The notes beneath the pieces were generated by a model. That model saw nothing but the letters and a program-made list of their open reading frames with translations, did no database searches and was not told the DNA's origin. Position numbers and translations under genes: made by a program. Shown piece after piece: positions 25,305 through 35,445 of a stretch of 36,650 bases of DNA. Positions within the stretch are counted from its first letter, which is position 1; each line of letters starts with the position of its first letter. This DNA is from Candidatus Methanoperedens sp. (GTDB lineage Archaea; Halobacteriota; Methanosarcinia; Methanosarcinales; Methanoperedenaceae). The stretch is taken from contig JAPMTS010000053.1 of the NCBI GenBank assembly GCA_026552955.1, positions 1-36,650 on the forward strand, written 5' to 3'.

Positions 25305-26294
25305 CTACTTTTGTATAACTATCTCCCAATCCTTCTTATTGATCTGTTTCACGATCAATACTTTATGTCCGTCTGCTTCCATTCCTCTTGGCACTTCGGT
25401 AACCGCCAGGGGATCATCCACGATTATCTTCAGGATCTTCCCATCCTCCAGATTATGTAATGCCTGTTTAGCATATACAAAATTATAGGGGCACATTTTT
25501 CCTTTGAGATTTTCTTCCGAATCAATTTTCAAATCAGGTGAGAAAATCCCGTTTATATATGCCCGTGTCCTCTCTTCCTTCGGATTCTCAAATACTTCGT
25601 TTGCAAGGCCGTGTTCAACAAGCTCTCCAAGGTACAGATGAATAACATAGTCGGCAAGCCTCATAGCCTGGTGGATATTGTGGGTAACTATCACTATAGT
25701 ATAATCTTTCTTGAGTTTCAGGAGCTGCTGCTCGATATGCTGTGAAGAGACAGGGTCAAGTGCGGATGTAGGCTCATCGCACAGGATAATTTCAGGTTCA
25801 ACTGCAAGCCCTCTTGCCAGACACAGTCTTTGCTGTTGTCCCAGGGATAATTGCGAGGCTGGAGAGTTTAATCTGCCTTTGACTTCCTCCCATAGACCAA
25901 CCAGTTTCAGGTATTTCTCGACAATAGCATCAAGATCGGATTTTTTCTTTGTTCCATGGATTTTTGGCCCATATGCAATATTTTCATAGATCGACATAGG
26001 AAGCGGAATAGGTTTCTGGGCAAGCAATCCCATTTTTTTCCTGATGTTCACGATATCTGTTTTCCTGGCAAAGATATCTTCATTGTCTATCAGGATCTTT
26101 CCTGAATAGGTAACTCCATCTGTAAGATCAATAAGCCTGTTCATGCATTTAAGCAAAGTAGATTTACCGCACCCGGATGGGCCGATAATAGCAGTGATCT
26201 GTTTTTTTTGGATTTTAACAGATATGTTCTTTAATGCATGGTTCCCGTTGTAATATGCATTCACATTATCAATTTCAATATGGATTTCTGACAT
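25305..26294 (-). CDS. pstB: PstB phosphate-type ABC transporter ATPase with a C-terminal TusA-like domain
   Basis: A 329-residue ATPase. Residues 1-255 are a standard PstB: Walker A GPSGCGKST (38-46), Q-loop AQKPIPLPMSIYENIAYG (92-109), signature LSLGQQQR (149-156; the second position is usually G), Walker B ILCDEPTSALD (170-180) and H-loop H205. PstB normally ends there, but here residues 266-329 add a second domain: C268 in MCPYN, an ALHNLEDGKILKI stretch, DDPLAVTEVPR and ADGHKVL, the TusA/SirA pattern with its conserved cysteine. The second proline of the classic CPxP motif is asparagine. AGGTG overlapping the pstA stop places the start at 26294. The ATPase should energise uptake; the extra domain suggests sulfur handling or thiol-based regulation (inference). 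Confidence 0.93.
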   Translation of the reverse strand: MSEIHIEIDNVNAYYNGNHALKNISVKIQKKQITAIIGPSGCGKSTLLKCMNRLIDLTDGVTYSGKILIDNEDIFARKTDIVNIRKKMGLLAQKPIPLPMSIYENIAYGPKIHGTKKKSDLDAIVEKYLKLVGLWEEVKGRLNSPASQLSLGQQQRLCLARGLAVEPEIILCDEPTSALDPVSSQHIEQQLLKLKKDYTIVIVTHNIHQAMRLADYVIHLYLGELVEHGLANEVFENPKEERTRAYINGIFSPDLKIDSEENLKGKMCPYNFVYAKQALHNLEDGKILKIIVDDPLAVTEVPRGMEADGHKVLIVKQINKKDWEIVIQK

Positions 26295-26303
26295 TTCATG
26301 CAC

Positions 26304-27155
26304 CTATTTTATGATATATTTATTATATTTTCTTGAAAGAAGTCTGGTTGTTATGCTGATAGCTAAAATTACCATCAGGAGTATTACTGCTGATGCGTAT
26401 GCTTTCTGCTGAACCTGCGGAAGAGGTGAACTTAACTGGAAAAAGATCGCAAGGGGAAGGGACGCTGTGGCATCAAAAAGAGAAGTGGGTATCCTATCTG
26501 TATATCCTGCTGTGAACAGTATGGAAGCTGCGTCCCCTATCCCTCTTCCGAAAGCTATCAATACACCGGTCAGAAGGCCGGGAAGTGCCTGTTTTGAAAC
26601 AACGCTCAAAGTTGTCTCAAGCCTGGTTGCCCCGAGTGAGTAGGATACTTCTTTAAGTTCCTGTGGGACGGTTTTTATGACCTCTTCCATTGCCCGCGTC
26701 ATTATAGGGAGTTCAAGCAATGCAAGTACGATTATTCCTGCAAGCAGGGATGCCCTCATATGAAAAAACATCAATACCGTGAACCCGAAAGCTCCATATA
26801 CAATAGAGGGTGTGCCCCAGAGAATATCAAGGCAGAGACGGGTGAGGTTTGAAAGTCGCGTACCTCCGGAATATTCTTTCTGGAGATAGAACGCAATACC
26901 TATGCTCAGGAAAAATGCTAGCACAGTTCCGCCTATTGCCAGATACGCTGAGCCTATGATTGCATTCAGGATGCCTCCTCCTTTCCCTAGGTAATAACCC
27001 CCTTGTGCTGTCTTTGTGAGCATATCAATATTAAGAGCAGGCAAACCTTTCAAGAGTATTGTTCCAATCACACCAAGGAGGCTGCCCATTACGATCACAA
27101 GCGATAATATCATCAATATCTTAAAAATTGACTCTTCAACCCTGCGCAGCTCCAT
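26304..27155 (-). CDS. pstA: PstA phosphate-type ABC transporter permease
   Basis: A 283-residue permease with about six membrane helices and the binding-protein-dependent transport EAA-type loop (PQELKEVSYSLGATRLET, near 165-182), where the ATPase docks. GRGIGDAASILFTAGY follows, the PstA counterpart of the conserved GEA region. It starts directly at the end of pstC and ends next to the pstB ribosome-binding site, so the genes are translationally coupled. The order pstS-pstC-pstA-pstB is standard. Confidence 0.93.
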   Translation of the reverse strand: MELRRVEESIFKILMILSLVIVMGSLLGVIGTILLKGLPALNIDMLTKTAQGGYYLGKGGGILNAIIGSAYLAIGGTVLAFFLSIGIAFYLQKEYSGGTRLSNLTRLCLDILWGTPSIVYGAFGFTVLMFFHMRASLLAGIIVLALLELPIMTRAMEEVIKTVPQELKEVSYSLGATRLETTLSVVSKQALPGLLTGVLIAFGRGIGDAASILFTAGYTDRIPTSLFDATASLPLAIFFQLSSPLPQVQQKAYASAVILLMVILAISITTRLLSRKYNKYIIK

Positions 27156-28049
27156 TTAAATAACACCCTTTTCTATTTTAATAAGTACCATCCTTGCAAG
27201 AATATTGAATATTAGTACCACGATAAGGAGCATAAGAGCTGCAAGCAGTATCGCTGAATCATATAAGGGGATAGACATCATCTCGCCAAAAGTATTTGCA
27301 ATGAGGGCAGGCAATGGATATGCGGGATCAAAAACAGATGCTGGTACTTTTGGTACATTCCCCACGACCATGAGCACGGCCATGGTCTCACCGAACGCTC
27401 TTGAAAACCCTAGAACTATCGCCGCAAATATCCCTGGTCTGGCTTTTCTTAATACCACATGTTTTATTGTCTGCCTTTTTGTGGCCCCAAGGGACAGGGA
27501 AACCTCCCTCATGTCCTGGGTAACACTCCTTAAGACCTCACCTGTGACTGAGATTATTATTGGAAAAACCATAATGGAAAGAACGATCCCTCCTGCAAGG
27601 ACACCGTATCCTCCTATGGTTTCTACACCAAGGGCAGGAGCCAGGGTATTCTTAATAAAAGGCACCACTGCAAGCACACCCCACAGACCGTATACCACGG
27701 ACGGGATTCCTGCAAGCAGATCTATCAGCGGCTTTACAGCATTCCTCAGGCTGTTACCTGCATACTCTGAAAGATATATCGAACTTAGCAGGCTGATGGG
27801 CACTGCAATTATCGTTGCAAGCCCTGTTACCCACAATGTTCCCATGATAAATGGAAGGAACCCGAATTTTCCATCTGATGGCCCCCAGACGCTTGAGAAT
27901 AAGAGGTCAGATATTGGAACCAATGATAATATGGGACGTGCCCTGATGTAAAGACCAATGAGCATTGAAAAAAACAGCAAGCAGGCAAACACTGTTGCGG
28001 CAAGCATCAGCCTGCTTGAAATATTGTCCTTGAGCCTTCTTATATTCAT
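27156..28049 (-). CDS. pstC: PstC phosphate-type ABC transporter permease
   Basis: A 297-residue permease with six membrane helices. The docking loop (TQDMREVSLSLGATKRQT, near 178-195) and GFSRAFGETMAVLMVVGN near 220 are both canonical. It pairs with PstA to make the transmembrane pore. It follows pstS by about 65 bases and abuts pstA with no gap. Confidence 0.94.
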   Translation of the reverse strand: MNIRRLKDNISSRLMLAATVFACLLFFSMLIGLYIRARPILSLVPISDLLFSSVWGPSDGKFGFLPFIMGTLWVTGLATIIAVPISLLSSIYLSEYAGNSLRNAVKPLIDLLAGIPSVVYGLWGVLAVVPFIKNTLAPALGVETIGGYGVLAGGIVLSIMVFPIIISVTGEVLRSVTQDMREVSLSLGATKRQTIKHVVLRKARPGIFAAIVLGFSRAFGETMAVLMVVGNVPKVPASVFDPAYPLPALIANTFGEMMSIPLYDSAILLAALMLLIVVLIFNILARMVLIKIEKGVI

Positions 28050-28113
28050 ATTATTTCTGCGCTATCTTACAATCCAACGAAAATAAATGCTGCTTACACG
28101 ATTTTCTTTTCGT

Positions 28114-29109
28114 TCACTCTACTTTCTTCAATCCGTCCGTGATTATGTTTTTGGGAAGAACTACGTACCCCTGTTCAGGAATATACTTCTGCCCATCTGT
28201 AAGAGTCCATTTTATGAAATCATTCACAATACCTGTGGGCTTTCCATTAGTTACAAGATTAAGGTCTCTTGCAGGCGGAGAGGGGTATGTATTTATCCCT
28301 ATTGCCTCGACGATCTCGTCCATCGTACCATAGAAGCTTTCATTTTGATCGATTTTTCCATTCCCGTTCAGGTCAAGAGGTATTATTTCGATGCCCTCAA
28401 CAGGTTTCTTGGTATTTGCATCGTAAGCAAAGCCAATATTGTTATAACCGATCCCAAGATTGTCCTGTTTGACAGCCTCTGCAAGTCCGGAGTCACCATT
28501 TACGCCAACCCCCTTGATATTTTCTTGTTTGTATTTACCCAGATATAAAGCCCATGACTCTGCAGCACCAGCCGAATCCGAGCGCGTATATACATTTATT
28601 TTATCAGTGGCACCAGTTCCTGCTGCCTGTCCCCATGTTTTTATGGTTTCATTGATAAATATCTTCTCAAAGACCTCTCGCTTCAATCCATTCGCTTTGA
28701 TTTGGGCAAGTACCGGGTTGTTCTTATTTACTGTTGGTACTACAGCATCTTTTGTTATTGATATCCAGTATGCCTTTTTTTCCTCTTCAGCTGGTGTAAT
28801 TGCCCTGGAGACCATGCCAATATCCACAAGTCCTCCCAGGGTGTCTGTCATGCCTTTTCCTGCACCGCCTGCCTGGATATCAAATTTCACTTTTGGATAC
28901 AGCTTCTGATATTCTTCACCCCATTTTAGCATCATGGGATAGAGAGCAAAAGCGCCTGAAACACGTATTGTCCCTTCCGGTTCTTTCACTGCCGGGGTCT
29001 GCACGACGGGTGTAATCTGGTCCTCAGTTTTGGGGTTATCTACACATCCAGACAGCAATGCACCTATTAAAACTGTAATAAGAATAATAACAATAGATTT
29101 TTTGTTCAT
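28114..29109 (-). CDS. pstS: PstS-like substrate-binding lipoprotein with an EF-hand loop
   Basis: A 331-residue solute-binding lipoprotein (lipobox LLSGC, C22). The start ATG at 29109 is fixed by AGGTGG just upstream; the frame itself extends nine bases further to a GTG. The first ligand loop reads SGAFALYPMM (about 51-60) in place of the GSST form of classical PstS, followed by AGGAGKGMTDTLGGLVDIGMVSR. This is the variant I associate with Methanosarcina PstS homologues. Residues 246-257 form a complete 12-residue EF-hand loop (D246, N248, N250, I253, D254, E257), which should bind calcium. Phosphate is the expected ligand by operon context, but the altered loop and the TusA domain on its ATPase leave another oxyanion possible. 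Confidence 0.88.
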   Translation of the reverse strand: MNKKSIVIILITVLIGALLSGCVDNPKTEDQITPVVQTPAVKEPEGTIRVSGAFALYPMMLKWGEEYQKLYPKVKFDIQAGGAGKGMTDTLGGLVDIGMVSRAITPAEEEKKAYWISITKDAVVPTVNKNNPVLAQIKANGLKREVFEKIFINETIKTWGQAAGTGATDKINVYTRSDSAGAAESWALYLGKYKQENIKGVGVNGDSGLAEAVKQDNLGIGYNNIGFAYDANTKKPVEGIEIIPLDLNGNGKIDQNESFYGTMDEIVEAIGINTYPSPPARDLNLVTNGKPTGIVNDFIKWTLTDGQKYIPEQGYVVLPKNIITDGLKKVE

Positions 29110-29436
29110 TAATCCCACCTCGAATTTCTTAATATACTTTCCTGGTTTTTCAGGAAATCCCGGATTTGAATAAATTCCTCGCTATGTTCAATATATCTTT
29201 TCATTTTATTGCTGTTATCAATAACAGCAAAGACGATTCCTTCTTAAATTCATGTTTGATTCACCTGCTTATAAAATAAGCAGCTGCAAATAAGCAGGAA
29301 CATATAAGAATGCACAGAAACCGGCGATAATTGTTGCGATGATTACAGAAATGTAATGGTTACGGCAATATTTGCCACAATACTTACAAATGTCGAATAA
29401 AATTGTGAATCGCATGAGATGTGAAATCCCATGCGC
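29110..29436. promoter_or_regulatory. palindrome-rich leader and promoter region of pst
   Basis: No gene is visible in about 327 bases, but several inverted repeats are. TTTCCTG/CAGGAAA forms a stem at 29138-29157 in the leader. TTGCTGTTAT-CA-ATAACAGCAA is a perfect 22-bp palindrome at 29209-29230, just upstream of an AT-rich TATA candidate (29189-29199, minus strand). CCTGCTTAT (29264-29272) pairs with ATAAGCAGG (29290-29298), and ATAAGCAG repeats directly at 29276 and 29290. GGCAATATTTGCC at 29364-29376 is related to the operator sites at 25118 and 30377. Such a layout is expected for a regulated uptake operon. Confidence 0.55.
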
Positions 29437-29529
29437 TCACTTTGCCCCGAAGCCTCCCCGCAGGAAGCGCCGCAGATCTTCATCCTCGTCAGGATTGTCA
29501 TCTTTATTTCTTCCTTCTGTATAATTCAT
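29437..29529 (-). CDS. 30-residue acidic microprotein (tentative)
   Basis: An open frame with ATG at 29529 and GAGGT just upstream at the right distance. The product begins MNYTEGRNKDDNPDEDEDLR and ends RFLRGGFGAK: an acidic centre followed by a basic, glycine-rich tail. It is downstream of the zinc-ribbon microprotein on the same strand. There is no homology evidence. Confidence 0.45.
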   Translation of the reverse strand: MNYTEGRNKDDNPDEDEDLRRFLRGGFGAK

Positions 29530-29598
29530 ATTCTTACCTCAAAAAATAAGGAAAGGGGCGCCAATGGATAGGATAATTTAAAGCGCCCCATTTTCTGT

Positions 29599-29748
29599 TT
29601 ACCCATTCAATAGAACTTCGTCTATGGCAAAACCATTCCTGCCGCAGTCACCGCATGATGTCATGGCGATCCCTCTGATGAAATCTGCCATTGCTATCGA
29701 TATCTTCTGCTTGCAGTTCGGGCATTTGTACTGTCTGGTCGTTATCAT
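29599..29748 (-). CDS. 49-residue zinc-ribbon microprotein
   Basis: A short gene found by direct reading. It has cysteine pairs CPNC (residues 9-12) and CGDC (residues 32-35), a zinc-ribbon arrangement, and begins MITTRQYKCPNCKQKISIAM. Its ATG overlaps the stop of the upstream frameshifted gene (ATGA), a translational-coupling pattern, and GGTGG precedes it. The role is unknown; the fold could be a DNA- or RNA-binding ribbon. Confidence 0.65.
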   Translation of the reverse strand: MITTRQYKCPNCKQKISIAMADFIRGIAMTSCGDCGRNGFAIDEVLLNG

Positions 29749-29907
29749 ATAAGCCACCAGACATTATCGTGCATCCGAGCATTTTCCGGAATTTCACTTA
29801 ATACTTTTGCCGGATCACTTTCGTGTTCAGGATTGATCTCCTCCTTGGCTTTACTGTATTCTGTTCCGGGGACAAAGTAAATCCCTTCTATTTTCTTGTA
29901 GTGTCAT
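29745..29907 (-). pseudogene. small gene with an apparent one-base frameshift
   Basis: ATG at 29907 follows GGTGAT with good spacing, but the frame stops after 18 codons. The next frame is open for about 50 codons up to 29745, has no start codon of its own and looks coding (for example YFVPGTEYSKAKEEINPEHE). Removing one A from the run GAAAAT near 29890-29895 joins the two into a protein of 53 residues. Its TGA overlaps the ATG of the zinc-ribbon gene. A TATA element TATTTAAATA at about 29938-29947 predicts a transcript start near 29915. Either it is broken or one base is in error. Confidence 0.5.
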
Positions 29908-30031
29908 TTTATCACCACATCATAATGATTTTAATAGGTATTTAAATAGGGTAAATAAGCAAAATTGGATGAATTCATTCTGTTTTCAGAAAGACAATGG
30001 CAATAATTACCTGAAAAGAAGTCTCGAAAAA

Positions 30032-30322
30032 TCATTTTATATGATACAGGCACTGTCTAGCATCCTGGAAATATTCACGTTCTTCCAAAATATCTTCTTG
30101 TTTTAATCTATTTAAGGCATAGCGCACTGTTCTTGTTGGAAGACGGGCAACCTTTGTTATCTCTTTTTGTGTCAGTGGCCCATGGTTTCCAAGTATATTA
30201 AGAATAAGTTTCATCGAAGGTGAGAATCCTTCGATCTTAACAGAACTGTAATTTTCCAATCCTTTACCTGGAATGCCTGTATCCGTCAAATTTAACCCTT
30301 CTCCTGATAAAATATTCCTCAT
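30032..30322 (-). CDS. winged-helix transcription regulator
   Basis: A 96-residue protein with a MarR-like winged helix in residues 35-95: a first helix SMKLILNILGNHG, then PLTQKEITKVARLPTRTVRY (the HTH) and RLKQEDILEERE into the wing. The N-terminal 34 residues look disordered. GTGATC sits six bases before the ATG at 30322. A TATA element at about 30360-30371 and an operator-like site six bases upstream of it (30377-30389) suggest autoregulation. It is close to a set of small genes and could control them. Confidence 0.82.
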   Translation of the reverse strand: MRNILSGEGLNLTDTGIPGKGLENYSSVKIEGFSPSMKLILNILGNHGPLTQKEITKVARLPTRTVRYALNRLKQEDILEEREYFQDARQCLYHIK

Positions 30323-30376
30323 AGTTGATCACTGAAACCATTTTATGAAGAGCATCAACATAAGTTTAATCTATCA

Positions 30377-30389
30377 GGCAAATATTGTC
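30377..30389 (-). promoter_or_regulatory. operator-like palindrome upstream of the winged-helix gene
   Basis: GGCAAATATTGTC differs at one position from the reverse complement of 29364-29376 (GGCAAATATTGCC). It lies six bases before the TATA element of the winged-helix gene. A CGAAATA tail follows it; the same tail follows the 25118-25132 site on the other strand. Confidence 0.45.
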
Positions 30390-30485
30390 GAAATAATTCC
30401 GGTTCTGCTTAAGAGGTGACAAAACCTGCCTGTATATTCAAGGATATATATATCATCTTTTTATATAGAACGAGAGGTCAAAAAT

Positions 30486-30894
30486 ATGTTCAATCAAAGA
30501 AGGGATCGTTTTTGCCATCCATAACAAATGGAAAGGCGAAGTATCAGAAATAGATGAGAATACACAAGAAATACAAGGAGAATCGCCATATGAAAACTAT
30601 GCAAAGGAAAGGTTGGCAAGGCCGGAATTCCATCGAATAAGGATTGGGCTTGAAAGATTAAGGCGCTCGCTTTCGACAATAGCAGGAAGCTGGCAACGCA
30701 CAGGCAGGCAGCATACACAAACAGAACTTGGAAACATTCTTAGTCGCCAGCATGAGATCGAAAATGAAGCGGAAAATATCGAAGATATGTACCTGCGTGA
30801 ATATATCTACGAACAGCTCGATATAGCATCTTGCGCAAGACGATCTTTAGCGCAAGATGTGAGATGGGATATCCAGGCCAGTAAGAGGTACTAA
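30486..30894 (+). pseudogene. unknown gene with an apparent one-base frameshift near its start
   Basis: The ATG at 30486 has GAGGT (30473-30477) at good spacing and a TATA element at about 30457-30468, but its frame stops within 13 codons. The +1 frame is open for about 130 codons to 30894, reads as protein (KEGIVFAIHNKWKGEVSEID, later RARPEF-like basic helices) and has no ATG until well inside; TTG at 30613 is the first possible start. Removing one A from the AAA at 30495-30498 restores a 135-residue protein. It is mostly helical and charged, with no recognised domain. Either the gene is broken or one base is in error. Confidence 0.5.
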
Positions 30895-30902
30895 AGTATA
30901 TT

Positions 30903-31202
30903 ATGAATGATATGGATGTTTTTGTTAGGAAATCTGCCAATTACAGGATATGGGTAGATGAAACCGGGGTGGGGCGCATCCGTATCCTGAAAAGGATTAA
31001 CTTTAAGACCTTTGTGGCTATTTTTGAGGAGCTTCACGGTGAGATAAAAAAAAAGCTCGCCGGAAACCCTGGAAAAGTCCACATAGTTTGTTACATATCG
31101 AAATCTCTCTACGATGAAATGTCCGTCAATGCAAAAGAATTCCTGGAATTCTGCCAATCCTGCATGGGTATCACGTTCGAGCTATCTTTGATAGAAATGT
31201 GA
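30903..31202 (+). CDS. unknown 99-residue protein
   Basis: A 99-residue protein of mixed alpha/beta character starting MNDMDVFVRKSANYRIWVDE; ATG codons at 30903 and 30912 are both possible. It follows the frameshifted gene by eight bases on the same strand, so the two look like an operon. No domain is recognised; the strand-helix-strand pattern in the second half (VHIVCYISKSLY, then EFLEFCQSCMGITFELSLI) recalls STAS-like folds, but weakly. Confidence 0.6.
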   Translation: MNDMDVFVRKSANYRIWVDETGVGRIRILKRINFKTFVAIFEELHGEIKKKLAGNPGKVHIVCYISKSLYDEMSVNAKEFLEFCQSCMGITFELSLIEM

Positions 31203-31311
31203 GATGCAGAACAATTGAGACCTTTTTTTGTTGTTGGAATAATGGTGTCAACATCTGCCTCATTATCAAATAATATATATTATCGAGTATAATCTCTTCA
31301 TGGTGATCTAT

Positions 31312-31464
31312 ATGATTAAAAAAATATGGTGCGACCCCAGAATGAACAGATCATTGAGTCTTAAAATCGAAAACAAGGAACTCGAAAAAGATATCGAATT
31401 TGAAACGATTGTCAAATTCCTGAATGCTCAGAAAGCAGTAATGGATTATGCAGGTTTGAATTAG
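31312..31464 (+). CDS. 50-residue microprotein
   Basis: A short gene found by direct reading. GGTGAT (31302-31307) precedes the ATG at 31312, and AATATATATTAT at about 31272-31283 is a TATA candidate. The product begins MIKKIWCDPRMNRSLSLKIE and is helical and charged. No family is recognised. Confidence 0.5.
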   Translation: MIKKIWCDPRMNRSLSLKIENKELEKDIEFETIVKFLNAQKAVMDYAGLN

Positions 31465-31613
31465 CTTTTTGCCGCATTCATTCGGTTTTTTGAACAATCG
31501 AGGCAATTCCAGTCCATTTCTCTAAATTTATATGCTTATGTTTTCTCTTAATCGAGAACTTCCAAAATAGGAGTTCCGGAGCAAAAAATAATCCCCTGGA
31601 CTCTGGTGTAAAC

Positions 31614-31871
31614 ATGGCAGATGTTAATGCAAATAATGATATCAACAGTGAGCCAGATGATCGCCCATTCTTTTCAATGGCAGGATATTTCCTTATCGGT
31701 TTCGCTCTCCTTTTCATTTTGGCAGTACTCTCTGTTTACAGATCTCAGAACAAGATAGCGGATGTGGAGATCGGAAAAGGCTGGGGATTCGAGTATATGG
31801 TACGATGCCATCGTTTCGAGAAAAAGCATTATAAGTGTACATGCACATACATGGACAATAATGTCAACTAA
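31614..31871 (+). CDS. single-pass small membrane protein upstream of vapB (tentative)
   Basis: An 85-residue open frame with a polar N-terminus, one transmembrane helix (about 23-42, MAGYFLIGFALLFILAVLSV) and a cysteine-containing tail (CHRFEKKHYKCTC). Its end overlaps the first ten bases of vapB, and the vapB promoter lies within it, so the last part may not be translated usefully. No family is recognised. Confidence 0.4.
   Translation: MADVNANNDINSEPDDRPFFSMAGYFLIGFALLFILAVLSVYRSQNKIADVEIGKGWGFEYMVRCHRFEKKHYKCTCTYMDNNVN
31828..31835 (+). promoter_or_regulatory. vapBC TATA box
   Basis: ATTATAAG is centred about 29 bases before the vapB ATG at 31861, which suggests a leaderless vapBC transcript. 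Confidence 0.45.
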
Positions 31872-32082
31872 AACCATTACGATCACGCTGGAAGCCTATA
31901 AGAGACTGCGCTCAAAAAAAGCATCCAATGAAAGCTTTACCGATATTATATTAAAACTTACCAGAAAAAAGGATACGCTTGCCTATATTCGTTCCATGAA
32001 ACCAAGTATCGAACTCGCGGATAATATCGAAAAAGCAATGCGCAAGACAAGGAAAGAAAAACTAAGGGAAATTCAATTATAA
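31861..32082 (+). CDS. vapB: VapB-type antitoxin (DUF217)
   Basis: A 73-residue antitoxin. The N-terminus STKTITITLEAYKRLRSKKA and the following SFTDIILKL match the DUF217/COG1753 group that accompanies VapC toxins in archaea. The N-terminal part should bind DNA and the basic C-terminus the toxin. Its stop overlaps the vapC start by one base (TAATG), a typical coupled module. Confidence 0.88.
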   Translation: MSTKTITITLEAYKRLRSKKASNESFTDIILKLTRKKDTLAYIRSMKPSIELADNIEKAMRKTRKEKLREIQL

Positions 32083-32477
32083 TGACCTGCCTTGATACCG
32101 ATTTCATAATAGACCTGCTGCGCCGGAAACCTGCTGCTGAAACAAAATTGGAAAGTCTCACAGCAGATGGGGATAGATTGACTACAACGCCGCTTAACGC
32201 ATCTGAACTCTACAAGGGTGCATATAACTCATCCAAACCAATGGAAGAAGCAAAGAGAGTCAGACATTTGCTTGAAACTCTTGATATCCTGGAATTTTCA
32301 ATTGCAGCAAGCGAAACATTTGGAAAGCTTTCAATTGATCTTAAGAAAAAAGGAAATGATATAGGGGATTTTGATCTCCTGATAGCAAGTATCGCTCTTA
32401 CCCATGGGGAACCGCTTCTCACAAAAAATGCAAAACACTTTTCAAAGGTTCCGGGACTTGCTGTAGAGAATTATTGA
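32082..32477 (+). CDS. vapC: VapC PIN-domain toxin ribonuclease
   Basis: A 131-residue PIN-domain RNase. The acidic metal ligands are visible: D5 (CLDTDFIIDLL), E in NASELYKGA near residue 42, and the C-terminal D in IGDFDLLIASIAL near 98-101, followed by LLTKNAKHF, the fold's last strand. VapC toxins cleave tRNA or rRNA when freed from VapB. The whole catalytic set is intact, so the module should be functional. Confidence 0.93.
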   Translation: MTCLDTDFIIDLLRRKPAAETKLESLTADGDRLTTTPLNASELYKGAYNSSKPMEEAKRVRHLLETLDILEFSIAASETFGKLSIDLKKKGNDIGDFDLLIASIALTHGEPLLTKNAKHFSKVPGLAVENY

Positions 32478-32584
32478 GAGAGTAACGACCTCGGATTGAA
32501 AATACGAAATGTATCGCCTTTGCCTCAATCCTTCCATTTCTGCAACCATTCTTACAACTTTCGCCTTTTTGTCTGCATATATAA

Positions 32585-35120
<2,536 letters not shown>

Positions 35121-35445
35121 TTTTTATCACCTTTATGATACTATCAGGCTGTATAATGATAAATATATCTTTAACTTCGAATTGAATTGGAGTTATAGGT
35201 TAGAACTATTAATCCAATCCGTGTGAATCCGTTTGTTCCCTGTCATCTACGTTCGATTCAAACTAATCTCAAAGACATGCCCTATAACGCAAAAATGAGG
35301 CTTGTATATGACAACTAATATGAAACACAACTCAATTCTGGGTGGCTTAATTAAGAAATAAGAGCGTCTGCAATTTCTTCTCCCTTTGAACCCATTTCTG
35401 TAAGAATCACAATATTAAAGAGTATTAAAAGACGTTAGTATTTAC
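35121..35445. other. intergenic region between divergent genes
   Basis: About 325 AT-rich bases with no open frame. It should hold the promoters of the beta-propeller gene and of pyrF; TATTAAA at 35423-35429 and AATATTAAAG at 35411-35420 are TATA candidates for a leaderless pyrF. I see no other structure. Confidence 0.5.
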
